A stretch of 64,000 nt of DNA, taken from positions 45,546,264 through 45,610,263 of the forward strand of contig OX637289.1 of the NCBI GenBank assembly GCA_951799445.1. The letters are read 5' to 3'. This DNA is from Pseudisothecium myosuroides. Its lineage: Eukaryota; Streptophyta; Bryopsida; Hypnales; Lembophyllaceae. The notes beneath the pieces are model-generated. The model searched no databases. It worked only from the letters and a program-made list of their open reading frames with translations, and was not told the DNA's origin. This document shows, one piece after another, positions 47,493 through 59,929 of the stretch. How positions within the stretch are numbered: the first letter of the stretch is position 1; every line of letters starts with the position of its first letter. The translations under genes were made by a program, and so were the position numbers.

Positions 47493-49570
47493 ATGGCGAG
47501 AGCAACGATGGTGCTGGGAGCTGGTGCGGTTCTGCTGGTTTGTGCGCTCTTCCAAGTCGCAGTGGCTGAAAATTCGGCCCTGCCGAACTGCAGTTACCCG
47601 GGGGTCTTTGCCTTCGGAGACTCGCTGACTGACACTGGAAACAGCATTGGTGCGTTTCCAGATCAGTTTGCCAATGCGGAGATTGGTCCCAATGGCCAGG
47701 TGTTTCCCATGCACGCCGCTGATCGGTTCTCCAACGGCAAATTGCTGATTGACTTCCTTGGTAAGCATTTGATAACTACACTCGGCTACTCGGGTTGAAA
47801 TTCCATCTAAATGGAGTGATCATGCACATCCGAATGAGTGAGAGAGTGTCTTGCAGCGGTTCATTGGGTGTGATCGAATCAGTCCATAGCTAGCTAATAT
47901 TCCTAGTCCTGCAATAATTTTGAGCTTTTTCGGTTTTGGGACTAGGCTGAATGTTCATGTTCGGTGTCAGTAGTGCTGTAGCGGCGATCCGTAGCTCGGA
48001 TTCGTCGTAAATGAATCAGTAATCGACTCCTATTCTAGATTTCTGGCTAGTTGTGGGTCCAAGAAATATTAGATTCTGTTAACTAGTAAAATCTGTTTGG
48101 TTTTCAAGGACTTTTGGACTTTAATTTGATTAGGTAGCGAGTGATCTGATTAAGATTTTTCGGACCCTGGTGCAGCCTTTGGAGTGAGGCAACGGCCCAT
48201 CTACGCATATCTAAGAGGAATCGCAGGCGATTTCAGAACCGGCTGCAATTTCGCCGCGTACGGTGCTCCCGCTCGAACTGTGAAAGTGTGGAAAAAGGAC
48301 TCCGGATTCAACACTCCCTTCTCCCTGGATGTGCAGCTCCAGTGGTTCACCCGTTACAAGATCCGTGTGTGGTTTTACGAGACCTACCCCTCTACCAGTA
48401 AGTTTTCCTTGTCGCCCACGCACTTCTTGGAACATGCTTCTCACGACACCAATTGTCATATAGCTTCTCGAAATGCATTTCTACTCGAGGTTTAGACGGA
48501 ATGCTAGATTATTTATGCCGAGTCCTTGACGGGAATTAAAGTCTTACACGTAATGTGCTTCTTGCAGCTGGATTCGTGCAGACCCTGCCGAAGCTGGCCG
48601 ATTTCAACCAGTCTCTGTTCGTGGTGTACGCTGGCTACCAAGACTACTTCTTCAGCTTGTACGACGGGACTCTCAACATCAAGCAGACCAAGAAGATCGT
48701 TCCCGATGTCGTGAAAGCCATCGAAGATCTCATCGTCGTAAGTAGCAGGCTCCTCCTCACTTCACCGGATTCCATTCTGCGCATGCAGTTCCTCACTTCC
48801 CAGCTTCCCATTTTCTAGCTCATGCATTTGTTTATCAGTCAACTGATCGATCAATTACCTAAACGGAGAACCCGTGCACCAGTAAAAGACATTGTAGTAC
48901 TGTATATATTTTCAGCATCGCTGCACGAGATTTGACCTAATTATATGACCCTGGGTGACCTCGATTACAGGGCATGGTGACTCCGTACTATTACATCCCT
49001 CCCGGCAAACCTGCGCTGTACCTGCCCATCGCCACGCAAATCCTGGTGGTGAACCTCCCCCCTCTGGGCTGCATCCCTGCCCTTCTCACCGCCTTCAAGG
49101 GCAAGGGCTTGGAGTACGACAACTTCGGTTGCATCAAGGAGCTGAACGCCATCAGCGAGGCGCACAACGAGGCGCTGAATGAGAAGGTGGAGAAGCTCAG
49201 GAAGACTTACCCTCACATCAGCATTTTCTACGGTGACGGTTACGGAGTGTACCAGGACATTTTGAAGCACCCCGAGAGCTACAACGTGACGGAGCCTCTG
49301 AAGGCGTGCTGCGGCATTGGCGGCGACTACAACTTCAACAACAAGGTGACCTGCGGGCATGCAGGATTAGTGGACGGCAAGTTTGTGAACTTGACGATGA
49401 CTTTGCCGTTGACTCCGTGCAAGGATGAGGCTGCCGTTGTGAGCTGGGATGGGATCCACCCGTCGAATACGTTCAACAAAGCGGCGTCCACGGCGTTTCT
49501 GTCGGGACAACACATTACTCCAGCATTTGGCTGCTCCCCAGACTTCAGCCAATGGGATGCTAGCATGTAA
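47493..49570 (+). CDS. GDSL esterase/lipase, gene 4 (complete)
   Basis: Plus-strand copy. Exons 47493-47760, 48176-48397, 48568-48737 and 48971-49570 (stop included) give 1260 bases and 419 residues. Each intron starts GTAAG and ends CAG, with phases 1, 1 and 0. The signal peptide is residues 1-25. Ser44 lies in FAFGDSLTDTGN, block II around Gly112-Asn114, block III GYQD at 186-189, and Asp380/His383 in DGIHPS. It differs from genes 2 and 3 mainly in exon 4 (DNFGCIKELN and EALNEKVEKL for DSFGCIKKLN and KALKQKVEKL), charge changes on a probably exposed helix. Start chosen because MARATMV begins the signal peptide and is kept in all copies. It is likely expressed from its own TATA promoter, divergent from gene 3. 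Confidence 0.94.
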
Positions 49571-50239
49571 GCGCTTGCTTGCTGGCCCGGAATTAGACCT
49601 GTCTTGAATCTGATTTTTCTTATGAATTAAAATAAGGCAAGGATTCCCCCGAAATGGGACACCTGTAGGAGCGGCGACCATTGCTAGAAGAAAGTTAGAC
49701 TGGGTGAGCGCCCCTTGAAAGTGCCACTGAAGTGATCTAGAATGTGACTGTGAGGTTTTTGGATAGTACTCCGTACTTAGGTACCTATTGATTTTCATGA
49801 GGATGTACACCTCAAGGTTTGATTAAATGGCGGTTTAATTCCTGTCTTTTGCCCAGCTGTTTTGCTAATTTCGTCCAATAGTGTGGATTCGTATGTTGAG
49901 AGTAGGCTCTTTTGGAATCCTGTTTCAATTCATTTATCATCAAGCCTTGGCCAAGTTCAATACATTGCGCAGATATTTGATGGGATTTGGTTGGTTTTTC
50001 AGCTTGAGGAATACCCAAAACATATCCAACAAGCAAACTAAGTCTCTTTCTCATTGGACTGGTTTGCTTTTATGTGAACTTGATTGCTTTCCTACTTCAC
50101 AACTTCTCTAAACAAATGAAGCACAACTACAAGTGATTCCTACTTAATTTTTAAATTATCTATTAGGTAATATAGAGTCTACACCTCTACCAAGGTATGT
50201 ACTAGGTTTTGAGTCACTAGACATTTTGGCGTAGGACTA

Positions 50240-51560
50240 TTAATGAACAGACTCTATTCAATGTACCAGGGTTTAAAAAAAACGAGTAATTTGGCTCTCT
50301 ACTTTACATGTAGATTCAGTCTGAATGGTATACGTGCAGTCCAAGCCGGTGAGAATTTTGCAGCATATCTAAAACTTTTAATAATAAGTAGGCGAGAGAA
50401 ATGGAGGTAAAGATGAAAGGGAGGAACACGGAGCAAGGTTGTAAACTGCAATAACATCAGTTGTCATGTCAGGGAGGTCAGCTTCCGTCCAGTCCAATTT
50501 CTTAATAAGGTTACTTATGAGCAAGAGTTTCAGTTAGTTACTTGTTACATTGATAGAATTTACCCGTTTACCTAAACAGCCTCCGAGCTGAATATGAACC
50601 CTCAGAGCTGTGCATCAGCAACAAGGGCGTGACGAACGGAGCCATGGTCAACTACTGTAATTTCGTACAACTCTGGCACCCAAAATTGTGACATACACAC
50701 AGAGGTCTAAAATTTAGGTGCTCAAGGTATGGATTTTTGTTTCAGAACGAGCGTTCTCAAAGGTGCGAAAGTGTTGGAATACCGCCAGTTCAATGAAATT
50801 GACGTTAGCAGGAACTGAATCGTAAGAGACTTCGACGAAGAAATTAAGAACGCGAGAGCTTATCGAAATAAAATACTTATGCAAGGGATTGGTGGATTAT
50901 CCTCGATCTCTATCCCGAAGAATTTGCAAGTAGACACGAAGATTGAGTGAGAGTTACAGCAATTGCTGGGAGCTGGGAGTATGCGGAGCAAGCAGAAGAG
51001 ATTTCGAAACAAGCTTGTACTGTAAGCAAGCCATCACATTGAACATCGCTTGGAGTCTTGCGTTCGCAGGGAGTGAAGTTTCTTTTCTCTTGGTGCTTCA
51101 GTACCGCATTTGGAATGATTCCCACTCTGAATTTTGCCAGAAGATACGACACCGATTGCGGAAATCCTCACGCTTGTGACACTCAGGGTTTTGGTGCTCA
51201 GACGATGTGAGCAGGGACTTCTTGTGAACCTTCCGCTTTGTTGTCTGAGCAGACTGTTCAATACGGAGTACTGAAAGAATGATCAAAATCCAAAACGGAT
51301 ATTTTACTTGCCTGAGCCACATGACTTCAAGCGTCCCAAGTGCTCAAAATGGACAATACTGATGCTGTGTGAGGGTGCTATGAGAGAACAGTCTAAGAGT
51401 ATTCGTCTTTGCTGATGTGGTTAACCCTTAAACGACAAACCGAACTTGAGGGCTTGCTTGGTTTCCAGAGAATCTTCATGAAAACTTCTCCTACACTGAA
51501 TTTCATGCGAACTTCTTGATATCATTCTCTTCGTCTTCAAGAGATGCATCTATCAATGTA
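50240..51560. other. Conserved GC-richer block of the right arm
   Basis: Inverse of 33070-34340. The 80-codon frame is 51152-50910 on the minus strand. The plus strand has a 78-codon frame (50943-51179) with no counterpart of the same extent in the left arm. See the left-arm entry for interpretation. Confidence 0.4.
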
Positions 51561-52010
51561 AGTCTTGGGGTTTTAAATCACAATTTGAACTTTTTGTCTT
51601 GCATTGGAAAGTTTGATAAATGATTTGAATAGTAGATTTGAAGTTGTCCATGGCCTTGAGGAGGGTGGAAGCTCATCGATCATTGATTAGTCATTTGAAC
51701 AATCTATATGATGCGCATACAAAAAAGATTATAGAATCCGAATTGTTAATCCTTAGAAATCTTGGAATTCAAATTGTGGTTTTCAAAGATTCAATCAACT
51801 ATTGGTCTTTGTAGCATACACACTTTAAAGAAGTCTTGATTTCTCGTGATGAAGAAGATCTAAACTCCTTTTAGAACTTGTTGTTAAAGACGGGGGTGAT
51901 GTCATGGATATAGAGCTCTCTATATGTAATAGGAAACATCTTGGGAAGCTTCCTAAATGGAAGAAGGCGCTAATGAGCAGCTTTTCAGATATATAAAAGA
52001 ATCTATTAAC

Positions 52011-52940
52011 ACCTAAAGGCGTATGGCTTTTTTTCTGCCAAAAAACCATCAAAACTGCCATTTCTATAGCAAGGAGTAAAAAAAAAAATGAAAAATGTTT
52101 TTTTTCCACATCTAACCATAGGATCTTACACCTAACTAGTATGAAAATGTGCGGAAAAAATTTCAGAATTTTTGACCGCTCAGATTGCAAGATATTTGCG
52201 TTTAAAGTGGAAAAAACAAGTATTTCAGCACATTGCGGGGCTAGATTTTTTGACTTTAAACATTTTTCACTTAAAATTTTTGCACTACAAAGTTTTGTGC
52301 TTCAAATCTTTATAGTGGAGAATTGAGTTGAGAGTCTAGGGAAAAAAAAAATATTCAAAAAAACTTAATTATCATTCCTAAAAAATTTATTAAATAGAAG
52401 TAGGTACGAGATAGAAGGAAAATCTAAAACAATAATATATTTTAGATAGAATTAAAATACACTAATTCCAATGGTGAGATTGTTCTAGCAAGTAAACTAA
52501 ACCATGAGAATTTTTTTTTTAAATTGCAAAAATAGCATTTAGAAATGAATCCTACAAGTTATTTTTTTCAAGAAAATGCTCTAATTGCCCGAAAAACAAG
52601 AATGTCCATAACTTTTTTGTAACAAATCCAAATAAAATGAATCAAAGCTTTCCAGATAGACAAAAATATAATCTACAAGAAAAAAAATATTTAAAAAAAA
52701 AATCAAAATTTTGCCAAATTTTTCTTGCTGCCCGGACTGCCCAGTTACGAAAAAAAGTAACATATTTGGCCATAACTTTTGACTCCTATTTCCAAATGTC
52801 CTGAAATTTAGTGCATATGAAAGATATTCCTCGCGCCCACCTTCTATTAAAATTTCAGCTTAAAATATAGAAATCTCTAATCACACGGACCTGCCCAAAA
52901 TTTCTATACAGCCAAAAAACGCATGCCGGTCCTTTAGGGG
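52011..52940. mobile_element. Family A element A4, hybrid ends
   Basis: TTAA (52007-52010) then CACCTAAAGGCG; right end GGTCCTTTAGGGG then TTAA (52941-52944); 930 bases. The left end is type I (accatcaaaactgccatttc) but the right end is type II (cctgcccaaaatttctatac, aaaacgcatgccggtcc). It also keeps an uninterrupted interior site, cacTTAAaatttttgc at 52268-52283, which is occupied in the copy at 54.3 kb. Confidence 0.85.
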
Positions 52941-52944
52941 TTAA

Positions 52945-54261
52945 TAGCATAAAACCTTCCTAGGTCTCAAAAGGGACCTGTAAGCAACAAGAAGCCTTCT
53001 GAAGAGCTTTCTAAATAAACAAATCCTCTTAAGAGGCTTTTTAGGTAGTTGTATGTACGGATGTCAATGCTGAGGTGATCTTGAGTCTCAACAATACATC
53101 TTGTGCACTTCTTGCTCTAGATACACATTGTATTTTCTCTTGCAATCTAAGACTCTATCTTACCTTAGAGACTCTCTAGTTATCTTGTGTTTAAAGTATT
53201 CATAACAATTTCATTGTTCTTTGTAAAAATCAAGATGTTACATTGGACGTCATTGCTGACATAAAAACAAGGTTTGCTATACTTGACATCACCTAAAATC
53301 TGTCAACTTAGACATAAAAAGATTGTGATTTCTTATAGTGCGATCACAAGGGCTACGCCTCTAATTTGTCAAGGATTATGAGGACACAATTATTATTTTT
53401 CGAATTTCAATGACATTCTCTATAGAGTGAAACAAATCTCAATATTTTATAAAATAAGGTCTAATAGAGTAACCAATTGATATACATGTTGCATCTTCTA
53501 GGTCTTAAAATTTTTATTGTGAAAAGTATTTAAAATTTTATTTAGGGAATATAGTCTTGTAGAAAACTGGAACAAATATAATTTGACAATGAAAAAAATA
53601 GTGGGTATGGAAAAAAAAACATTTTTTTGGACATCTTTAGTATTGATCTACACAAATAAACTAGGTCTGTAGGGAATTTTTTCAAAGTTGCATTTTTAGC
53701 GATTTTTAAAAAAAAGTTTCAATTTCATATAATTAAGAACACAAAATAATTAGAATGATTTCAAATTTCTTGAAGATGTTCCAAAAAATAAGCTAATTAT
53801 ATCAATCATTAAATTTTAAAATTGACGCACAAATAAATTTCTTAAAATTTTGTGAGATCCAATTTGCTCAGTTTTGGCTTTCAGTCTACTCTTTTTAGTT
53901 CAAAAGTTGTACAAATTGAGAGAGGTTTTTATTTTTCATTTTATGAAATTAAAAAATACTACATTTGTCTTAGATTCCAATACAATTTTTTGGGGGGTAG
54001 GTAAAAAAGCATTATTCATCTTTTTATAACTTTTCTGCTTTAAAAAATACATTTTTAACTACAAGTTGATCATCCAAAATTGTTACAATCTACAAATCCA
54101 ATGGTATATATTTTTCACAATTAATTCCATGCCTACTAGACAAAGCAGTCTTTACTTTTGTATAATTGAAATTAAAAATTTCAAGCACATCTAAAAAAAT
54201 ATCAAAGTAGGACAATTCCTTGTAAGCTTCTATTTTCAAGAATTTGTTAGGCCTTAAGGAA
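52945..54261. other. AT-rich spacer with CACTA-like relic
   Basis: About 53230-53341 is a degraded relative of the MITE at 23137 (tgacatcacctaaaatc ... tttcttatagtg). The rest is AT-rich without a recognisable gene. Confidence 0.4.
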
Positions 54262-54265
54262 TTAA

Positions 54266-55700
54266 CTGCTAAAGTTCTAAGACTTTATTTCCATTAAAAA
54301 AACACAAAAATACTATTTCTATTGCAAAGTACAAAAAACTTGAAAATTTATTTTCTTTGAACATCTAATTGTAGGATCTTTTTTTTAGACTAGTATATAA
54401 ATGTGTGGAAGAAATTTCAAAAACTTTTTCCTTGTAGATTGCAAGATATTTGGATTTAAAGTGAAGAATAAAAGTTTTTTGCACCTTGCATGGCTAAATT
54501 TTTTGACTTTGAATCATCTTAACCTCAAAAGTCCCAAAGTCCCTGTGGAAGAATTTGGGATTTTGGGTAGGCTAGTGTAATCTTAATTTTTGACCTGATT
54601 TTTTGAAACTTTTTATGAAGATAGAAAATCAAATGAGCTTTTTGGAAATATGATTATTGCTCCAATCGATATTTGGGAGCAAAACTATGCTACTTTAAGT
54701 CCAAAAAGCAACTCAAGGGCAGCCCAAAAAAATCACAAAAAAAAGAATTTTTTTAATTTTTAATTTTATTCTCAAAGATTATATTTTTGTCTACATTTGA
54801 AGCTTTTATTCATTCTATTTGGACTAGTGATGAAAAAGTTATGGACAATCTTGTTTTTTGGGCAATTTAAGCATCTTTTTGAAAAATAACTAATAGAAAT
54901 CATTATTGAATGCAATTTTTACAATCTTTCAAAAAAAAATTGTTAGACAAGGTTAAGTGTTTTTTTGTTGAATTTTTTTTCCTAGAATTTCAATGCAATT
55001 TTCCAATATAAAAAATTTAAAAATAAAAAAAAGTAGTGCAAAATTTTAAGTTAAGAAGATTTAAAGCCAAAAAATCTAGTCAATCAAGATGAAAAAAACT
55101 TGTTTTCTTCATTCTAAATGCAAATATCTTGCAATCTTCATGGTCAAAGTCTTTGAAATTTATTCCATGCATTTTTATACTAGTCTAGTTCAAGATCCTA
55201 CAATTGGATATGAAAAAAAAAAAAAAAAAAAAGTTTTTTGCTCTTTGCAATAGAAATTGCAGTTTTGAGTGGTTTTTGATGGAAAAAAGGCCTTGGGACT
55301 TTAGGGATTAATTTAAATTTTTTGCAGTGGTAATTTTGAATTCTAGTTTTTTACATTGAAGAATTGAATTGAGAGTCTAAAGGAAAAATTTCAATAAACA
55401 CACACTTAATTTTCACTCATTAAAATTTATTAAGTAGAAGTAGCTTCAAGATTGAAGAAAAAACTAAATCATTCATAGCTCTAAGGTGGAATTGGAACAC
55501 ACTAATTTCAATAGTGAGATTGTTCTAACAAGAGATTTTAACCTTGTGAAACTAATTTTTATTAAATTGTGAAGATTACATTTAGAAATGAATCCCACGA
55601 GTTATTTTTTCCTAAGAAAATGCTCTAATTGCCCAAAAAATAAAATTGTCCATAATATTCATATAACAAATTCAAATGGAATGAATCAAAGTTTTCCATC
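54266..55700. mobile_element. Family A element, outer copy with self-nested insertion
   Basis: Starts at TTAA (54262-54265) with CTGCTAAAGTTCTAAG, follows the A4 interior to 54518, is interrupted by another family A element, and resumes at 55312 (gcagtggtaattttgaattc). Its interior fades near 55700. A matching right end (ccattttgggccccaagg ... ggactttaggag then TTAA) is at about 58720-58884. The intervening 2.9 kb may be a further insertion, although I could not find its ends. Confidence 0.6.
54523..55307. mobile_element. Family A element inserted in another family A element
   Basis: TTAA (54519-54522) then CCTCAAAAGTCCCAAAG; right end GGGACTTTAGGGA then TTAA (55308-55311); 785 bases. The flanks gactttgaatcatc and tttaaattttttgc correspond to the unbroken gacttt...cacTTAAaatttttgc of element A4. 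This is a TTAA insertion into the same family. Confidence 0.78.
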
Positions 55701-58590
55701 TATATTTTAAATTAGGTTGTTGTTTTATTTGATATGTTGAGGTTTAAAAATCGTGAGTCCCTTCCCCACATTTTTAGTACCATTGGAAAGCTCTCTGCAA
55801 GGAAGGATGCATAGACTTTGTTTTATGGCATTTGGACCTACAATGTGAAAGTTATAGATTTTTGAATTATTTTTAAATTAAGAAAAATGTGTAAATGTAT
55901 AGGCAGATACTGCTTCTTTTGAGGTGATAGTGATAGTGTAAACCCATGTACAAATGCAATGGTAGGATAGTTGTCAAATAATAGCTTCTGTACACGTGGC
56001 ACACCGTAATTGGTCGGAAATGATTTTCATTTCCTTATATTGCATCACACTTATTAATTCAAACACAAGAAATGTTTCAATTTCAGTGGTCATAATTGCA
56101 TTGAAAGACTATTGAGCAGTCTACTACAACTTGCAGTCCAAATTTAAAAACCTCAACTCAAATTTTGTGCACAAATTTCATCATATTCAGTGCTCTCCAA
56201 TCTTTTCAACTCTTTCTCTTGAGTCCAGTTGTAGAAAAGTCCGCAACATTGTCACTTATATCGCAAACAGAAGGCCAAAACCCATCGTCAAAGGAAAGGA
56301 AAGCTTTGAATCACAAAAGATAATCATTGTTCCACATCACATATATACTTGATGGAAAAGGATTCTCTGGTAATATATTATACACCACTACCTTGAATTC
56401 CATGGACTCCGTCCACCCAGCATTCAATTTAGGAACCAAAATTCTATAAAGCCACATTCAAACCCTAGCCAATTGTGCCTAATTTTCAATCACAAGCACC
56501 AAATTAGATTCTTAAAAGCACTAAAAAATTAGACTTTTAGAAGAAAAATAATTGAAATAAATAGTGCTTCCATGTCTCTAAGTCAATCATGCTTCAATCC
56601 AATCTATTTTTTCTTCAATTATTGTATAAATTTTTTAATAAACTATTTACAATAAAAAAAAATTTGAGCCTCGCCGCAGACACCTCCTCTGAACTCACAT
56701 AAATCTAAATTGAAAAAGATTGAAGTAAAAGAAAGATGAAACCTCCATAAGGAAAAATTCAATCAATTTTTTCAAATTCATGGAAAGCACTTGCTTGAGC
56801 TCCTCGATGCCTTCAACTTCAATCATGATGCATGCCACAATCAATGTCACCATCCTCTCCAACTATATATTTATTGTACTATACATTTATTGTACCTAAA
56901 ATTTAAAAAAATATTATATCTAATATAGAGTGTGTAAAATTACACATAGGGTATTATAACTAATATAGGATTATGTTTAATACCATGTATTAAATTTTAC
57001 ATAGAAAAAATATAGGGGGGCAATAATATGTGGGAGAAAATAATTTTGTAGAGTGAATATTTAATGTCCTTAAAGAAGAGATGGGCGAAAAATGACACAT
57101 TATTTGTCCCAAATTATCCATGAACCTTGGATGAAGGACTCTAGTTGCCTTGTGAGAGTTATCTGTAAAGTCCTTTGAAGTCACTTAAAATTTGAAGAAT
57201 CTATTATAAATTTTGCTTTAATATACTCTTATTTGTTCATTCCAAATAGTAGAAAGGTATAAAAGAGTTGGATGGTCTATGCTTGTTTGTTATATTGCAA
57301 TGCAATGTGTCATCTTTTCTTTGCTAAGTACTTGCACTCATTGTATCCATTAGAATATATTGTAGATGATTAGTAGTAAATTGTTTGACACAACTAGAAT
57401 GCATTGTTTTTAGTCTAAGAATGTATTTGTTTGACCATAATACATTGTTTGAACATAAAGTACTTTAATTTTTAGTAACCACAAAAAAATGGTTTAGAAA
57501 AGAAGTGACAAAAGAATAAAGAAGAAAAAGATTAAAAAAACAGTAGTAGGAAAAAATAAATCTTACAACACCTCTTAATTCTAATTTTTAAATCTAATAT
57601 AGGGGCCAAAATTGGACTCAAGTGTGTATTATAAATAATATAGGGTGCTATAACAAATGGCAATTTAGAATTATTTTTAACAAAAGGATATATTAAATTT
57701 TTAAATATTAGAAAAATAGCCCCCCATAAAATATCCCCTGATCTCATGTATATACTAAACCTCTAAGCTAGTGACTCCCCCATGGATTCTATATTATCTT
57801 GAGAACACCATCAATTATGCACAAGAAGATTCAGTATTTTTGCGATATTTTCAAGAACATTTCAATTGTCTGAACTTGTTCATGAACTCCGCGAACCACT
57901 CTTCACTAGTCAAGGCGCCATCAACGATGAAGTGGAGGAGAAGTTGCAAGCGCCACTTCGGCTTCAATGGCTTCAACCACTTTTCTCATCGCACGGCAAC
58001 GAAGGGTCTTGTGGATTTGATTTTCAACTCATCGCACAGTTGTGGATTTTTGAATTTAGGGGGGGGGGCACAATAGGGTTGCTTGACAATTCTCAGGAGA
58101 TAGTGTCAAATTATTTTTTATTTTGGAAAAAAAATAACTTTAACATTGCATGTCCAAATGTCACAAAACAAAGCCGTTCTATTTTTTTGTGCATAAAGCT
58201 TTCTATTCGTATCAAGAATGCAACCTTTCACACCACAACAAAATTCATTAGGGAAAATTTTAGGCCATGTTTGGACTGCTTGGAGGTATGAAAATGTGCA
58301 TTTAGAAAAACTATTAGCTCAAAAAGGCCATAAGAGAATTTGTAAGGTGGGCAGTCAGTTGGTGTGCTCCGTTGGAATTTTGATTAAAAAATTATAATAA
58401 TTATTTTTTTCAATTTTTTTTGCTATATTTGCACATGTTGAAACCCTAACAGCCTTCTACAGGGTCCAGATTTCTTGTAATGCCTTGCACTCCTTCGTGC
58501 ATAAAAGATATTGAATTTTTTTAAAATTTTAAAATTATAATATTTTCTTAATTTTTATTTTGGTTGTGGCAACAAAACAAGATACACTAG
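55701..58590. other. About 2.9 kb of unassigned sequence
   Basis: Mostly AT-rich. A GC-richer patch at 57850-58050 reads, on the minus strand, FIVDGALTSEEWFAEFMNKF, vaguely like an EF-hand with stops around it, too little to call. Overlapping plus-strand frames (57771-58076, 57866-58291) have no recognisable motif. Confidence 0.3.
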
Positions 58591-58884
58591 TATAGATGAA
58601 ACTACAATGTATGAAAAATAATATATTTTTTAAATTGATATTTTTTTAAGAACTAATTTTTTTTGTGGAAGGATTTTTGTCTGCCAAACCTAAAAAAATA
58701 AAATTTTGTGCCATAACTTTTGCTCTCAAGCATTAATTGAAACAAAAATTATATTCCTAAAAAACTAATGTGTTTCTCTATCTTCGCAAAAAAATTCAGA
58801 AAATCATGACAAATATTGAGACCATAGGAGCTTGTCCAACATCCATTTTGGGCCCCAAGGGGACAATGGGACTTTAGGAGTTAA

Positions 58885-59929
58885 AGGTTAATCAATAAGT
58901 ACCTACTATCGAAGAAATGATTCAAGAGTATTTTTCAATAATATTTTGATCCTACCAAATGAACAAAGATTTTCACACACCTAAACACATGTTTTTAGAT
59001 TGCAATATGCAAATGTATTGGAAGCTATGCATAAAGAGATAAAATGGTGATCTAGCCATCATAAAACTATAGAAAAAGATGCAAAGGAGCATCCCTCATA
59101 AGATCAGGGAGGATTGAAGCTCTTATTGCCCCAAACTTTATCCCTAGAGAAAATACTAGAATTTTTTATCTTCCACCCATATAAAATTTGCAAATTCATA
59201 ATTCATAATTACAATCAAAGGCGTCAAATTAGCTAAGAGAAGTGGACATATACCAAATTTATGCGGTACAAAATAGGGGGCAATTTTTACCTCTACTTTG
59301 AGTTGGGATAGTAAAGGGGTCAATCCTCCTTGGCCCCCTCAAAAGACCAGAGGAATTCTAAAACATGTGACAAAATGTGAATCAAAGGGCTGCTTTACAG
59401 CAAGATGGCAAAGTAGTGCACCGAAACAAGAAGCGGTGAAGTTGCACAAGCCTCTTATAGAATCCACTAGGAAACTACTAAAAAAATATGAAAAGGACCA
59501 AGGGACTCCATGTTGCAAGACATTAAATCCGTCCCACGAAGTAGAATGAGCAAGGTAAATTTTGTGTTTTGGGGATAAAAAAAAAGAAAAAAAGACCCCT
59601 ATTTTGTGTCATGTATTGGATATGTTGTAGACCTCTCTTATCTAATTTAGGGCCTTCGATTGCAAATATGAATTCAGAATTTGCAATTTTTTTTTCATAT
59701 ACGGCAAATAAAAAGTTCTTGCATTATTCCTCAGGGAAAATCCTCCCCGCTAGTCCCACTTTGTGCGACGGGTTTAATGTCCCACCTCCACGTCTCTACC
59801 TCCAACGCTGTGGAGCTGGTGGGATTCAATGAAAAAATCAAAAACTCGGATGAGAATTGTCGAACAACGTTAAGTGAAGCCTAAAACCGCGTTGATAAAG
59901 CTTCGACGCTCCTCCATCACTTCCCGCTG
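58885..59929. other. Spacer with two family E remnants
   Basis: An inverted, degraded family E fragment lies at about 59130-59330, and a copy with both ends (GACATTAAATCCGTCCC, and GGGTTTAATGTCCC) at 59518-59783, about 266 bases, near the size of the 16602 copy. The reading frame at 59298-59549 runs into this element and has no recognisable product. Confidence 0.5.

Larger units (their letters stand above)
47190..51800. repeat. Large inverted repeat, right arm (with gene 4)
   Basis: The reverse-orientation partner of 32820-38700. It lacks the 1317-base TA-target element and holds its empty site at 50218-50219. It ends near ggttttcaaagattcaatc, the inverse of the text at 32830. Confidence 0.85.

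Noticed and set aside
57866..58061. EF-hand-like reading on the minus strand
   Set aside because: Only one loop-like stretch, without the required Asp spacing, and with stops nearby.
58249..58275. CATTAGGGAAAATTTTAGGC, a possible sixth family B end
   Set aside because: No inverted partner was found within about 1 kb, so it is not listed as an element.
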